Shown: one piece after another, positions 17,807-27,577 of the stretch | Layout of the letters: every line of letters starts with the position of its first letter | Position numbering within the stretch: position 1 is the first letter of the stretch | Origin: Mycolicibacterium parafortuitum | GTDB taxonomy: Bacteria; Actinomycetota; Actinomycetes; Mycobacteriales; Mycobacteriaceae | Assembly (NCBI RefSeq): GCF_010725485.1 | Contig: NZ_AP022598.1 | Coordinates: 4,278,001-4,342,000, forward strand | Length of the DNA: 64,000 nt | Direction of reading: 5' to 3' | Program-made: the position numbers and the translations under genes | The notes under the pieces: generated by a model | Database searches by the model: none | What the model saw: only the letters and a program-made list of their open reading frames with translations | Told to the model about the DNA's origin: nothing

Positions 17807-18280
17807 TCAAACCAGTCCGGTCGCGTCGAACACCCACGACATGTCTGCCTCGGCGAAATCCGCCAACCAGCTGGGCGGGGCGTGGTCGGCCAGCGCCGAC
17901 ATGTCCCAGTAGTCCTTCCAGAGCGTGATCACACCGTTCTGGACGCGGTGCACCGTGACGAACTGCAGGACCGCGGATTCGCCGGTGGCCCAATGCCATT
18001 CCTCGTGGTGTTCGTACATCACGTCGACGCCGTTGCTGACCATCAGGCCGGGGAAGTTCTGGTAGGAAGCCAGCGGCGCGATACCGATCTTGAGACGTTT
18101 GACGATGTCCTCGGGGCCGCGGGCGGCGGCGGCGGGCCCGACCGGCATGTCCAGGTAGATGCAGTCCGGTGCGAGGAAGCCTTTGAGCGCATCCCAGTCC
18201 CGCGCCGACAGTGCCGCCCACATCCCGTAGACGGTCTGCTCGACCTCGGAGGTTCGATCGGTGATCTGGTCAACCGGCAT
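17807..18280 (-). CDS. SnoaL-like / limonene-epoxide-hydrolase-fold protein
   Basis: A 157-residue protein of the NTF2-like fold. VYGMWAALSARDWDALKGF followed by LAPDCIYLDMPVGP is the typical helix-plus-strand opening of SnoaL-like and epoxide-hydrolase-like proteins. The middle EHHEEWHWATGE is aspartate/glutamate-rich as in LEH active sites, but the exact catalytic triad is not clear. It overlaps the upstream amidohydrolase by 11 bases and has AAAGGA before its ATG. In this operon it may isomerise or hydrate the same substrate. Confidence 0.82.
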   Translation of the reverse strand: MPVDQITDRTSEVEQTVYGMWAALSARDWDALKGFLAPDCIYLDMPVGPAAAARGPEDIVKRLKIGIAPLASYQNFPGLMVSNGVDVMYEHHEEWHWATGESAVLQFVTVHRVQNGVITLWKDYWDMSALADHAPPSWLADFAEADMSWVFDATGLV

Positions 18281-20072
18281 GGGCGAGTGTCCTTTCGGTG
18301 GCCGACAGCGCGGGCGCCCGGTGCGCCGCGCGCAGGAACCGGCCGGTGCGTTCGGCGCCGACGACTGCGGTGGGCTTTCCGTCGAGGAACACGGCGCGGC
18401 CGCCGACGAACACGGCGGTCACGGTGTCGTCATTGCGGTTCACCATCCGTGACAGGCCGCCGTACTGGTCGACGGCCTCCTCGGCGTAGTCGTCCAGGCT
18501 CGCGTCCAGCCGCTCCGGATCGACGATCACCACGTCGGCGCGATCCCCGAGTCGTAGGTGCCCGGCATCGAGGCGGTACCAGTCGGCCAGCTCACCGGTG
18601 AGCCGGTGCACGGCCTGCTCCACCGTCATGAACGGTCGCCCGTTCTGTGCCGCGTCGCGGACGTGACGCAGCAGTCGAAGGCCCATGTTGTAGAACGCCA
18701 TGTTGCGCAGGTGTGCACCGGCATCGGAGAAGCCCATCTGGATTCCGGTGTCGGCGGCCAGCTTCTTGAGCACCTCCGGGCGGTGGTTGGAAATCGTGGT
18801 GCGCCAACGCAATTGAGCACCATGCTCCAGCACCAGATCGAGGAACGCATCCACCGGATGCAGCCCGCCGCGGTCACGCCCGACCTGCCCGAACGATTTC
18901 CCGATCACCGACGCGTCGGGGCAGGCCACGATCTCGGCGTCGAAGAAGTCGCGATGCCAGACCCGCATCCCGAATTTCGCGTCGTAGTCCTTGCGGAACG
19001 CCCGGCGGTACGCCTCGTCGCGCAGCAGTGCATTGCGCTCGACTTCGTCCTTCAGATGCAGCGCCGCGGCGCCGGACCCGAACTCCTCGAAGATGACCAG
19101 GTCGATGCCGTCGGCGTAGACCTCGAACGGAACCGGCAGGTGCTGCCAGCGGAAGTCGCCGCCCAACCGGTTCGCCAGGCGCGCCAGCGGCCCAAGGATC
19201 TTGACCGCGAACGGGTTGGACTTCACGTCTGCCGCCGACAGCAGGCTGGTCTTGAGCGGGTTGCGGACGATACCCAGCGAGCCGAACACCTGCGAGCCGA
19301 TGTTGAGCGGATTCTCGATGTCGGGACCGGACTGCAGGATCCGCCCGGCGCGGCGCAGCAACGACTTGAGCCGGCGCAGTTCGCGCGCTTTGGCATAGGT
19401 GGACGGCAACGTGCGGGACCGGCACACCTCGCCGTCGAGCTTGTCGAAGAGCAATTGCTGTGACGACATCCCGACGAAGCCGGCGCGTAGCGCCTCGGTC
19501 AGCATCTGCTCCATACGCCGCAGTTCGGCCTCGGTGGGCCGCACGTCGTCACGGGTGGCGCGGTCCAGGCCCATCGTGGCGGCGCGCATATCGGAGTGAC
19601 CGAGGAACGCGGCGACATTGGGTCCCAGCGGCCTGGCCTCCAGCGCGGCGATGTATCCCTCGCCGTCGGTCCAGGTCTTGTGCCGGTCCACCGCGGCGAT
19701 GACGTGGTCGCGGGGGATGGCCTCGACCCTGCCGAAGATGTCGCCGGCGTCCTCGGCGCCGACGTACACCGTGGACAGCGAGCACGATCCCAGCATCACG
19801 GTGGTGACGCCGTGCCGCAGGGATTCCGACAGCGAGGGCCCGCCGAGGACCTCGACGTCGTAGTGGGTGTGGATGTCGAGCATGCCGGGCAGCACCCACT
19901 TACCCGCGGCGTCGATGACCTGCGGGCATCCGGTCTCGTCGAGGTCGCCGTCGGTGATCGCCGCGACGTGGCCGTCGCGGATGCCGAGGGTCCGCACCGC
20001 CGACGGCGCCCCGGTTCCGTCGAACCATCGTCCGCCGCGAATGATCGTGTCGTAGCTCACACCCGTGCTCAC
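18270..20072 (-). CDS. N-acyl-D-amino-acid deacylase-like amidohydrolase (first of pair)
   Basis: About 600 residues, starting MSTGVSYDTIIRGGRWFDG from GTG 20072; GTG 20060 is an alternative, and the ATG at 20171 would run into the divergent gene. Metal-site motifs are MLDIHTHYDVEVLGG, and near residue 470 FSDAGAHLRNMAFYN with the late aspartate. It has the small beta domain at both ends (DRADVVIVDPERLD). It shares the fold of the downstream second amidohydrolase but the two are clearly different sequences. It is first in a leftward three-gene operon. Substrate unknown; amide or N-acyl bond hydrolysis is inferred. Confidence 0.82.
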   Translation of the reverse strand: MSTGVSYDTIIRGGRWFDGTGAPSAVRTLGIRDGHVAAITDGDLDETGCPQVIDAAGKWVLPGMLDIHTHYDVEVLGGPSLSESLRHGVTTVMLGSCSLSTVYVGAEDAGDIFGRVEAIPRDHVIAAVDRHKTWTDGEGYIAALEARPLGPNVAAFLGHSDMRAATMGLDRATRDDVRPTEAELRRMEQMLTEALRAGFVGMSSQQLLFDKLDGEVCRSRTLPSTYAKARELRRLKSLLRRAGRILQSGPDIENPLNIGSQVFGSLGIVRNPLKTSLLSAADVKSNPFAVKILGPLARLANRLGGDFRWQHLPVPFEVYADGIDLVIFEEFGSGAAALHLKDEVERNALLRDEAYRRAFRKDYDAKFGMRVWHRDFFDAEIVACPDASVIGKSFGQVGRDRGGLHPVDAFLDLVLEHGAQLRWRTTISNHRPEVLKKLAADTGIQMGFSDAGAHLRNMAFYNMGLRLLRHVRDAAQNGRPFMTVEQAVHRLTGELADWYRLDAGHLRLGDRADVVIVDPERLDASLDDYAEEAVDQYGGLSRMVNRNDDTVTAVFVGGRAVFLDGKPTAVVGAERTGRFLRAAHRAPALSATERTLAHAG

Positions 20073-20172
20073 GCGCTCATTCGAACAGCGCGCGACGGCG
20101 GTGTCAACGAAATCGGTGAACAGATTTTCGTGTCTGTCTACTTTGGGCCGCGCGTTCGGACGCGAGCGCACA

Positions 20173-21108
20173 ATGAGCCCTGTGACGCCGCTGCAGCGCT
20201 ACATCGCAGAAGAGATCGCCACTGACCACCTCGACGGGCTGTTGTCGCGCCGTGAGGCGCTGCGCAGGCTCGCCCTGCTCGGCGTCGGCACCGCGGCCGC
20301 GACGGCGCTGATCACCGCGTGCGGGGAGAACAAGCAGGCCCAGGCGAAGTCCACACCGTCCGATGCCTCACCCTCCGACGTGCCGTCCCCGCCGGCCGAC
20401 GCGCCGGCGCCGGGGATGGACGGTGCGTTGCCGACGGAGCCGGTGACGTGGGCCGGACCGGCGGGGGAGTTGCAGGGCGCCTGGGCGCCGGCGGACCGGT
20501 CGCGCGGCGGGGTCCTGGTGATCCACGAGAACAAGGGGCTCAACGACTGGGTCCGCTCGGTCGCGGGTCGGCTCGCGGGCGCGGGCTGTTCCAGCCTGGC
20601 CATCGATCTGCTCTCCGAGCGCGGCGGCACCGCGACCTTCGCCGACCCGGCCGAGGCCACCGCGGCGCTGGGCGCCCGCGCGCCCGAGGCCATGGTCGCC
20701 GACCTGAAATCCGGGATCGCGGAGCTGGCGCGCCGTACCCCGGGGCAGAAGATCGCCGCCATCGGGTTCTGCATGGGCGGCGGGCTGGTGTGGCGACTGC
20801 TCGCGGCGGGGACCCCGGAGCTGGCCGCAGCGCTGCCGTTCTACGGGCCCACCCCCGACGACCCGGATTTCGCCGGGTCGAGGGACGTCGCGGTGCTGGG
20901 TTTCTACGGTGAGCGGGACCAGCGGGTCAACGCCACCGAACCGGTCGCTGCGGCGGCGCTGGAAAGGGCCGGGCTGGTACACGAACTCGTCACCGAGCCC
21001 GGTGCCGACCACGCGTTCTTCAACGACACCGGCGACCGCTACGACCCGGCGGCGGCCGCGGACGCCTGGTCGCGAACCCTGAACTGGTTGGCTGCCCACG
21101 TCGGGTAG
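20173..21108 (+). CDS. Dienelactone-hydrolase-family lipoprotein
   Basis: A 311-residue alpha/beta hydrolase. The N-terminus has SRREALRRLALLGVG, a twin-arginine-like segment, and then the lipobox LITAC, so it should be an exported, lipid-anchored protein. A Ser/Pro/Ala/Asp-rich linker of about 50 residues follows. The catalytic cysteine nucleophile is in GFCMGGG and the histidine in GADHAFFND, the pattern of dienelactone hydrolases; HENKGLNDW is the usual glutamate-containing loop. A GTG at 20182 is an alternative start. It is divergent from the deacylase operon. Probably an envelope esterase; the substrate is unknown. Confidence 0.86.
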   Translation: MSPVTPLQRYIAEEIATDHLDGLLSRREALRRLALLGVGTAAATALITACGENKQAQAKSTPSDASPSDVPSPPADAPAPGMDGALPTEPVTWAGPAGELQGAWAPADRSRGGVLVIHENKGLNDWVRSVAGRLAGAGCSSLAIDLLSERGGTATFADPAEATAALGARAPEAMVADLKSGIAELARRTPGQKIAAIGFCMGGGLVWRLLAAGTPELAAALPFYGPTPDDPDFAGSRDVAVLGFYGERDQRVNATEPVAAAALERAGLVHELVTEPGADHAFFNDTGDRYDPAAAADAWSRTLNWLAAHVG

Positions 21109-21112
21109 ATCC

Positions 21113-21526
21113 GTGAAATACCATCCTGGGATGCTCCGGACATCCGCCGCACTGGCCGTCACCGCCACCATGCTCGGCTTCGGCGCACCCGCGGCGGGCG
21201 CGCAGCCGCAACCCGAGGCGTGCACGTACCGGCTGAGCGCACCCACCGTGGTGAACGTCTCGGGCACCGACATGGTCACCGCGACGGTCGGCGTCGGCGC
21301 ATGCGATGGCGCGGTGACCTTCCAGACCACGGCCTGCATCGCGATGGAGGGCACCGACGGTCCCGGACAGTGCGCGCAGGGCAGGGGGATCCTGCCCGCG
21401 CAGGTGTTCTTCCAGCCATACCGGCCCGGGGCGACCTACACCGCGACCGGCAGCGGATGCGCGACCAAGGGCAATCCGCCGCAGAAATACTGCGTAACGA
21501 CCGGGCCCGCCACCACGACGCTGTGA
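21113..21526 (+). CDS. Small secreted cysteine-containing protein
   Basis: A 137-residue protein of unknown function. An N-terminal signal peptide (LRTSAALAVTATMLGFGAP) ends near AAGAQP. The mature part has six cysteines in a beta-rich sequence (ACTYRL, GACDGAV, TACIAM, GQCAQG, SGCATK, KYCVTT), which suggests three disulphides. It starts 4 bases after the preceding gene (GTG 21113); ATG 21131 would give a shorter signal peptide and is equally possible. I do not recognise a family. Confidence 0.6.
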   Translation: MKYHPGMLRTSAALAVTATMLGFGAPAAGAQPQPEACTYRLSAPTVVNVSGTDMVTATVGVGACDGAVTFQTTACIAMEGTDGPGQCAQGRGILPAQVFFQPYRPGATYTATGSGCATKGNPPQKYCVTTGPATTTL

Positions 21527-21613
21527 CGACGGTTTAGCCGATCACCGGCTCGGGCATCCGTCCGATCGACGGAGCCGTCAACCATGGCCGCTCCGATAGC
21601 GAAGGAGTTCGGC

Positions 21614-22075
21614 ATGGATACCAACGTCGTCGTGATCATCGTGGCCGTCGTCGTCGCACTCATCGTGCTCGGCGCGGTCGTGTTCATGGCCCGCAAGAAC
21701 CGCAACCGTCGTCGCGCCGAGGAAGCCGACCGGATTCGCCAGGAAGTCCACGAAGACAGCAAGCGCGTCGAACGCCAGGCCACCCTGGTCGAGGAAGCCG
21801 AGGCCAAAGCCCGTGCGGCACAGGCTGAAGCGGAGGCCAAGGCCGCCGAGGCCGCCCGCCTCGCCGACACCGCGTCCACCCGGCGCGAGGCGCTGTCGCA
21901 CTCACAGGAGCACATCGACGCCCGCCGCGAGCACGCCGACAAGATCGACCCGCGTAAGGATGCCGGCCGCGACGACAACGGCCAGAAGGACGGCCTGAAC
22001 GTCGACGAGCCGGGCCGGCACACGCTGCGCGACGGCCGGGCCGACACGATGCGCCCGGACGTCAGGACCCAGTAG
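21614..22075 (+). CDS. Single-pass membrane protein with charged coiled-coil tail
   Basis: A 153-residue protein with one N-terminal transmembrane helix (about residues 4-26) and a long, strongly charged cytoplasmic region rich in Ala, Glu and Arg (AEAKARAAQAEAEAKAAEAAR), which predicts a coiled coil. The last 50 residues are hydrophilic and disordered-looking. ATG 21614 was chosen for its GAAGGAG seven bases upstream. Its 3' end overlaps the convergent P450 gene by 14 bases. Function unknown; the shape fits an envelope-associated scaffold. Confidence 0.7.
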   Translation: MDTNVVVIIVAVVVALIVLGAVVFMARKNRNRRRAEEADRIRQEVHEDSKRVERQATLVEEAEAKARAAQAEAEAKAAEAARLADTASTRREALSHSQEHIDARREHADKIDPRKDAGRDDNGQKDGLNVDEPGRHTLRDGRADTMRPDVRTQ

Positions 22076-23384
22076 CGGATCCGGCGGCCGGTGGCGTCCA
22101 TGCCACCGGCAGCCGTTTGATCCCGTGGATGAACGCCGAATGGAGCCGGTCGGGCTCGTCGACGGCCTGGATGTCGGGGATCAACCGGTGCAGTTCCTCG
22201 AACGCCACCGTGATCTCGCGGCGTGCCAGATTGGCCCCGAGGCAGAAGTGCGCGCCTCCGCCGCCGAAACCGACATGCGGGTTGGGATGGCGTCCGACGT
22301 CGAACATCCACGGGTCGTCGAACTTCGACTCGTCCCGGTTGGCCGAGCCGTACCACAGCGTCACCTTGTCTCCGGCGGCGATGCTCGCGCCGTTGAGCAC
22401 GATGTCTCGGGTCGCGGTGCGGCGCATGTAGGCGACCGGGGAGGCCCAGCGCACGATCTCCTCGACGGCGGTCGGCGCCATCGCCGCGTAGTCCGCCCAC
22501 CAGCGCCGTCGTTGCTCGGGATAGCGGCTCAGCGCCAGCACCCCGTGGCTGATGGCGTTGCGGGTGGTCTCGTTCCCCGCCACCACGAGCAGGATGAAGA
22601 ACGACGCCACCTCTGCGGAGGTCAGCCGCTCCCCGTCCAATTCGGCGAGCACCAGCGCCGTGGTCAGATCGTCGCCCGGACTGCGGCGGCGTTCGTCGGC
22701 GAGCCCGCTCGCGTAAGCACCGATGTTCATTGCGACAGAGACGAACTCGTCGAAGTCGGTGGCGATGTCGGGATCGCCGAACCCGAGGATCACATTGGTC
22801 CAGTGAAAGATCTGCTGGTGGTCCTGCTCCGGGATGCCCATCATGTCGCAGATGATCTGCAGCGGGAGCGGCCCCGCCAGCGCGGTGACGACGTCGGCGT
22901 GACCGTCCGGGTGGGCGGCGACCATGTCGGTCACCAGCCGCCTGGCCCGCTGGCGCACCGACTCCTCGATCAGCGCCAGCACCCGAGGAGTGAACGCGCT
23001 GCGCACGATGTTGCGCAGCCGGGTGTGTCGAGGGTCGTCCATCGCGATCATCGACCCGAAATACTCGGCGAGTTCCGGGGTTTGGTCACCGACGGTGATG
23101 CCCAGCGCGGAACTGAAGATCTCCGGATGCCTGCTGGCGTAGAACACGTCGTCGTACCGGGTCAGCGCCCAGTGCCCGGCAACGTCGGAATCCTGGTCGA
23201 CCACGTAGGAGTCGTGGAAGCTGATCGGCGCTTCGCGTCGCAACGTCGCGAACGCCCCGTCGCGGACGTCGTCGTCGAGTCCCCAGAAATCCCAGGAACC
23301 CAGCGCGATGTCGGCCAGCGGCACGTCCGGCGGCGCAATCCCGTTGGGGCGGACCAGCGCCGGTTCAAGGCTCATACAGTCCAA
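22062..23384 (-). CDS. Cytochrome P450, CYP124/125-like
   Basis: A 440-residue P450 of normal length. The I-helix oxygen-binding motif is VVAGNETTRNAISHG (AGxET form), ExxR is in EEIVRWASP, and the haem-cysteine loop is FGGGGAHFCLGANLAR. The AGNETTRN helix and loop resemble the mycobacterial CYP124/125-type enzymes, which hydroxylate methyl-branched lipids or sterols at the terminal carbon; I cannot assign the family with confidence. Start ATG 23384, or 23375 (MSLEPALV). It needs ferredoxin partners encoded elsewhere; none is adjacent. Confidence 0.9.
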   Translation of the reverse strand: MDCMSLEPALVRPNGIAPPDVPLADIALGSWDFWGLDDDVRDGAFATLRREAPISFHDSYVVDQDSDVAGHWALTRYDDVFYASRHPEIFSSALGITVGDQTPELAEYFGSMIAMDDPRHTRLRNIVRSAFTPRVLALIEESVRQRARRLVTDMVAAHPDGHADVVTALAGPLPLQIICDMMGIPEQDHQQIFHWTNVILGFGDPDIATDFDEFVSVAMNIGAYASGLADERRRSPGDDLTTALVLAELDGERLTSAEVASFFILLVVAGNETTRNAISHGVLALSRYPEQRRRWWADYAAMAPTAVEEIVRWASPVAYMRRTATRDIVLNGASIAAGDKVTLWYGSANRDESKFDDPWMFDVGRHPNPHVGFGGGGAHFCLGANLARREITVAFEELHRLIPDIQAVDEPDRLHSAFIHGIKRLPVAWTPPAAGSATGS

Positions 23385-23392
23385 GCGTAGCC

Positions 23393-23788
23393 TCAGGGCC
23401 CCGCCTCGTGACCCTTTCGACCGTGAGTCCGGCGGCGCTCCTTCATCCGCGCCTCGTGCACGTGCCGTTCGCCGGCGAGCAGTTCGTCGCGGACCCTCTG
23501 CTCGTGCTCCCGGAACACCGACCAGTACGTGTCATCGAACTCCTCGACCACCTGGAACGTCCAGCGGCCGTAGAGCACGTTGCGGCCCACGAGATCGGTC
23601 TCCAGCCGCTCGGCGATCGCATCGTTGCCGTTGTCGCGCAGCTGATCGCAGGCTTCCCCGGCCAGCAGATCCGCGCGCCCCATCAACTGGTGGAACGCGT
23701 ACAGATGCCCCCTCGCGCGCTCCACGAACTCCAGTGCCTCGGTCAGCTTGCCCACGGCGTCGGCCGTCGCGTCATCCGCTTCGCTCAC
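23393..23788 (-). CDS. Conserved hypothetical helical protein
   Basis: A 131-residue soluble, charged, helical protein with no known motif. It has an alanine/glutamate-rich first part and WSVFREHEQRVRDELL and ERHVHEARMKERRRTHG towards the C-terminus, suggesting antiparallel helices. It ends with a run of basic residues. It is upstream of the P450 by 8 bases on the same strand, so the two are likely co-transcribed, and it sits between the P450 and the beta-lactamase-fold lipoprotein. Function unknown. Confidence 0.6.
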   Translation of the reverse strand: MSEADDATADAVGKLTEALEFVERARGHLYAFHQLMGRADLLAGEACDQLRDNGNDAIAERLETDLVGRNVLYGRWTFQVVEEFDDTYWSVFREHEQRVRDELLAGERHVHEARMKERRRTHGRKGHEAGP

Positions 23789-23816
23789 CGCTGCGAGATA
23801 CCCCCGTCAGAGCAGG

Positions 23817-25013
23817 TCAATCACCCATCGCATAGACGTGTCCTGGACTCAACTCGGTGGTGACGGCAGTGGCCAGAACGGTTCCCGGATCGGCGCCGTC
23901 GACCGGGATGTCGGTGTTGACGAACAGCACCAGCGAGGTCTGCTCCTCGGGCAGGAACACCGAGACGGTCTGGTAGCCGGGCAGGCTGCCGTTGTGTCCG
24001 ATCCAACCACCGAGGTTGAACACGCCGAGGCCGTATCCGGTGGGGGCGGGATCGCCGAACCTGTCGACGGTCTGCAGGCGCTGCTGCTGCATCTCCCGGG
24101 TCAGCAGTGCGCCGTTGGCCAGGGCCGGCGCCCAGATCTGCATGTCTTGCAGGGTCGAGATCATCGCGCCGGCCGCCCACGCCCAGGACGGGTTCCAGTC
24201 TGTCGCGGTGGTCTCGCCGCCGTCGAGGGACTGCCGGGTATAGCCCGCTGCGTGGGGCTTCGGGAACTCACTGTCCGAGGGCAGGGTGGTGTCGGACATG
24301 CCGAGGGGCCCGCTGACGTGATCGCGCAGATGATCGGCCAGCGAGCGGCCGGTGACGGACTCGACCACCAGTCCGAGCAACAGGGTGTTGGTGTTCGAGT
24401 ATTCGAACCCGTCGCCGGGGGTGAACGACGCCGGCTGGGAGAACGCGAAGTCGAGCAACTCCTGCGGGGTGAAGCGTCGCTGCGGGTCGCTGTACAGGTC
24501 GCGGACGAACTCCGGGTGGTTCGTATAGTTCGCCAGCCCGCTCTGCATCCGCGCCAGCTCACGCAGGGTGATCTCGTCGCCACGCGGCACGCCGGAGACG
24601 AACCGGGAGATCGGGTCGTCGAGACCGAGCCTGCCCTGGTCGGCCAGGCGCAGCACCGCGGTAACGGTGAAAGTCTTTGTCTGGCTCCCGATCCGGGTGA
24701 ACACGTCGACTTTCATCGGGGCGCGCGTCTTCTTGTCGGCGACACCGAACGCGCGCACGTAATCGCCCTGCGGTCCCCGGATACCGATCACGGCACCTGG
24801 GATCGACGCGTCGATCATCGCCTGCTCGATGGCGCGGTCCAGGCGGTCGGTCAGCTCCGCCGGCAGCGTCGCGGCAGGCGCGGCGCTGCTGGTGGCCTCA
24901 CCGTGGTGAGTGGACAGAGCCTCGGCATCGTCTGCGCCCGCCCCGCATCCCGAGGCCGCCAGCACCGTCCCCATCACCACGGCCAGCACCAGCGGCTGCA
25001 GACGAAGGCTCAC
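23817..25013 (-). CDS. Beta-lactamase-fold serine hydrolase lipoprotein (DD-peptidase-like)
   Basis: A 398-residue protein with lipobox LAASGC after an N-terminal hydrophobic stretch, so a lipid-anchored envelope protein. The SxxK catalytic motif is in RIGSQTKTFTV (serine with lysine three residues on), the YxN motif in FEYSNTNTLL, and the third motif, usually KTG, is HNGSLPGY (HxG form as in class C esterases and D-aminopeptidases). It may cleave D-amino-acid peptides or esters in the cell wall; it need not hydrolyse beta-lactams. Start ATG 25013. Confidence 0.85.
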   Translation of the reverse strand: MSLRLQPLVLAVVMGTVLAASGCGAGADDAEALSTHHGEATSSAAPAATLPAELTDRLDRAIEQAMIDASIPGAVIGIRGPQGDYVRAFGVADKKTRAPMKVDVFTRIGSQTKTFTVTAVLRLADQGRLGLDDPISRFVSGVPRGDEITLRELARMQSGLANYTNHPEFVRDLYSDPQRRFTPQELLDFAFSQPASFTPGDGFEYSNTNTLLLGLVVESVTGRSLADHLRDHVSGPLGMSDTTLPSDSEFPKPHAAGYTRQSLDGGETTATDWNPSWAWAAGAMISTLQDMQIWAPALANGALLTREMQQQRLQTVDRFGDPAPTGYGLGVFNLGGWIGHNGSLPGYQTVSVFLPEEQTSLVLFVNTDIPVDGADPGTVLATAVTTELSPGHVYAMGD

Positions 25014-25081
25014 GCATCGACAGTATGCGTCGCGCGCCCGGCGATGAAAGCGTCAGCGGTCGAACAGTCGGCGGTCGAACG

Positions 25082-25300
25082 TCAGCGGTCGAATTCCGTG
25101 TCGTCCTCGGGGACGGGGATCGCCTGCTCGATCAGGTCGGCCTCGCTGGCCTGCCAGTCGCGGTCGACGTCGATGCGCGGCGACGCACCGTCCCAAACCT
25201 CATCGTCGGTGTCGTCGATCGGTGTGCGCTGTTCGGCGACGTCGGCTTCCGGCACGTCGTCGAAGGGGTTTCGATCGGGCGTTCCATCGGGTTTGGTCAT
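25082..25300 (-). CDS. Small acidic hypothetical protein
   Basis: A 72-residue, very acidic protein (MTKPDGTPDRNPFDD...) with many Asp and Glu residues and no cysteine or membrane segment. ATG 25300 has GGAGG seven bases upstream, which makes a real gene plausible. It ends 68 bases before the neighbouring lipoprotein start on the same strand. No function can be assigned. Its 3' end lies by a short direct repeat (AGCGGTCGAA, three imperfect copies within 25050-25095). Confidence 0.55.
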   Translation of the reverse strand: MTKPDGTPDRNPFDDVPEADVAEQRTPIDDTDDEVWDGASPRIDVDRDWQASEADLIEQAIPVPEDDTEFDR

Positions 25301-25619
25301 CGGCAACCTCCGGGCCAGTGTCGTTGAGGTGGTCGTTCGAGTGTGTGTCGTTCGAGTGTGTGTCGTTCCAGTCCTAACCGACGGGCACTGCACTTCCACG
25401 ATAGGCGCGGTGGCCGGGCAGCCGGTTACCGGTTGTGAACGGCCCATACCCTGTGGCCGGATACATGGCGGAGGTGGCGCCGTGGGGTGTGTGCTGCTGA
25501 TTCACGGGTTGTTGCACGTCTCGGGTAGGCTTCGGCTACTGCGTGAACAGCGGGAACCGCCCCGATCGGGGTTGGGCCGCGCCCCTCGACCAGCATCCAG
25601 AACCTGAAGGCCAATTACC
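25301..25619. other. Intergenic region, 319 bases
   Basis: Between the divergent acidic protein and mycolate methyltransferase genes. It holds a short tandem repeat (GTGTGTGTCGTTCGA-like, 25335-25372) and a possible -10 element (TAGGCT, about 25526) upstream of the methyltransferase. No conserved RNA or additional gene is visible. Confidence 0.5.
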
Positions 25620-26501
25620 TTGCCCGATACACCGAACGGCTCTGCGGATCTGCAGCCTCACTTCGAGGACGTCCAGTCGCATTACGACTTGTCAGACGAC
25701 TTCTACCGGTTGTTCCTCGACCGCACGCAAACCTACAGCTGCGCGTATTTCGAACGCGAGGACATGACGCTGGAGGAAGCGCAGCTCGCCAAGATCGACC
25801 TGTCGCTGGGCAAACTCGGCCTGGAACCGGGGATGACGCTGCTCGACATCGGCTGCGGCTGGGGTGCGACATTGCTGCGTGCCATCGAGAAGTATGACGT
25901 CAACGTCATCGGCCTGACGCTGAGCCGCAATCAGCAGGCGCACGTCCAGAAGGCGCTGGACAGCAGTGACAGCCCCCGAAGCAAGCGGGTGCTGCTGCAG
26001 GGCTGGGAGCAATTCGACGAGCCCGTCGACCGGATCGTGTCGATCGGCGCGTTCGAGCACTTCGGCCGCGACCGCTACGACGAGTTCTTCAAGCGTGCCT
26101 ACGCGGTGCTGCCCGAGGACGGCAGGATGCTGCTGCACACGATCATCAAGCCCACCGACGAGGAGTTCGCCGCGCGGGGGCTGAAGCTGACGATGACCAT
26201 CGTGCGGTTCTCGAAGTTCATCATGGACGAGATCTTCCCGGGCGGTGACCTGCCCAAGCCCACCACGGTCGCCGAGCACGCGACCAAGGCCGGGTTCGAG
26301 GTCACCCGCGAGCAGCGCCTGCGCGAGCACTACGCCAAGACGCTCGACATCTGGGCCGACGCGCTGCGCAGCCGCGAGGCCGAAGCCGTGGAAATCCAGT
26401 CCCGCGAGGTCTACGACCGGTACATGAAGTACCTGACCGGATGCGCCGATCTGTTCCGCGACGGCTACACCGACATCTGCCAGTTCACTCTGCAGAAGTG
26501 A
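25620..26501 (+). CDS. Mycolic-acid cyclopropane synthase / methyltransferase family
   Basis: A 293-residue SAM-dependent methyltransferase of the CmaA/MmaA/PcaA family, close to normal length. Motif I is [15 protein letters not shown], and the typical [14 protein letters not shown] precedes it. The early [17 protein letters not shown] and later [15 protein letters not shown] agree with mycolate enzymes, and the final [17 protein letters not shown] is the characteristic end. Start is TTG 25620 with GAAGG upstream. It modifies meromycolate double bonds; which modification is made cannot be told. The 3' end overlaps the agmatinase gene by 17 bases. Confidence 0.9.
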   Translation: MPDTPNGSADLQPHFEDVQSHYDLSDDFYRLFLDRTQTYSCAYFEREDMTLEEAQLAKIDLSLGKLGLEPGMTLLDIGCGWGATLLRAIEKYDVNVIGLTLSRNQQAHVQKALDSSDSPRSKRVLLQGWEQFDEPVDRIVSIGAFEHFGRDRYDEFFKRAYAVLPEDGRMLLHTIIKPTDEEFAARGLKLTMTIVRFSKFIMDEIFPGGDLPKPTTVAEHATKAGFEVTREQRLREHYAKTLDIWADALRSREAEAVEIQSREVYDRYMKYLTGCADLFRDGYTDICQFTLQK

Positions 26502-27561
26502 CGCCCCGGTCCCGGTAGGACCGGGCCGGCTGGCCCACCGCGCCGTCGGCGGCGTCGCGGCGCCGGGCGGCCATTCCCGCGAGTGCCTCGAACACCACCC
26601 GGTGCGCGGCGTTGACCGTCAGCTCCGCGTGGTCGTAGGCGGGGGCGACCTCGACGACGTCCACACCGGCGACGTCGTGCTCGTAGCAGAGTTGGCGCAC
26701 CATCCGCAACAGGTCGGCGCTGGTGATTCCGCCGGGCTCGGGGGTTCCCGTGCCGGGCGCGTGCGCGGGGTCGAGCACGTCGATGTCCACCGACACGTAC
26801 AGCTTGTCGGCTTTGGCCAGCGCTTCGCCGACGGCGTCGGCCATCACCGCTTTGAAGCCGCGCTCCCAGATTTCCTGCATGGTGTGCCAGGTCATCTTCT
26901 GCTCTTGCATCCACTCGAACGTGTCCTGCGGCGGCCAGTAGCCGCGCAGACCCACCTGGACGAAGTGCGATCCCGGCACCGCGCCGGATTCGATGAGCCT
27001 GCGCATCGGGGTGCCGTGGCTGGCGAGGTTGCCCTCGATCTCGTCGGCGGTGTCGGCGTGGGCGTCGAAGTGCACGATGCCGACGTTGCCGTAGCCGTGC
27101 ACGTCGGCGACGGCGGTGGCGGCCGGCCACGTGATGGAGTGGTCGCCTCCGAGGATCACCGGCACGATCCCGCGTGAGGCGACCGCGTGCACCCGTTCGC
27201 GAATGTTGTTGTGCGACAACTCGGTCTGACCGTGCGGGCAGTACGCGTCGCCGAAGTCGACGACCTCCAGCCAGTCGAAGATCTCCAGCCCCAGGTCCAT
27301 GTGATAGGTCCCCGGCTCGTATGCGGTGGCGCGGATCGCACGGGGCCCGAACCGAGCGCCGGGCCGGTTGGTCGTGGCGATGTCGAACGGTGCCCCGACG
27401 ATCGCGGCGTCGGGCTTCCACGAGTCGAGCTGTTCCACCTCGGTCAGGAACGGACGATGACCGAACGAGGCCACACCGGCGTACGCGAGATCCAGCTGTT
27501 CGGCCATTCCCGGCGGTAGTTCCCGGCGGTGTCCGTGATCCTGCCCGTGCCTGCTGCCCAT
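26485..27561 (-). CDS. Agmatinase / ureohydrolase
   Basis: A 358-residue ureohydrolase. The binuclear manganese site is complete: GGDHSI, DAHADT and SVDIDVLDP. The order and length fit the agmatinase/guanidinobutyrase group; the long N-terminus and the [17 protein letters not shown] insert are as in the mycobacterial family. The reaction splits urea from agmatine-like guanidino compounds. Polyamine output would link functionally to GlnA3, but the genes are 12 kb apart. Start ATG 27561. Confidence 0.86.
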   Translation of the reverse strand: MGSRHGQDHGHRRELPPGMAEQLDLAYAGVASFGHRPFLTEVEQLDSWKPDAAIVGAPFDIATTNRPGARFGPRAIRATAYEPGTYHMDLGLEIFDWLEVVDFGDAYCPHGQTELSHNNIRERVHAVASRGIVPVILGGDHSITWPAATAVADVHGYGNVGIVHFDAHADTADEIEGNLASHGTPMRRLIESGAVPGSHFVQVGLRGYWPPQDTFEWMQEQKMTWHTMQEIWERGFKAVMADAVGEALAKADKLYVSVDIDVLDPAHAPGTGTPEPGGITSADLLRMVRQLCYEHDVAGVDVVEVAPAYDHAELTVNAAHRVVFEALAGMAARRRDAADGAVGQPARSYRDRGVTSAE

Positions 27562-27577
27562 GGCACGACCGTACCGC

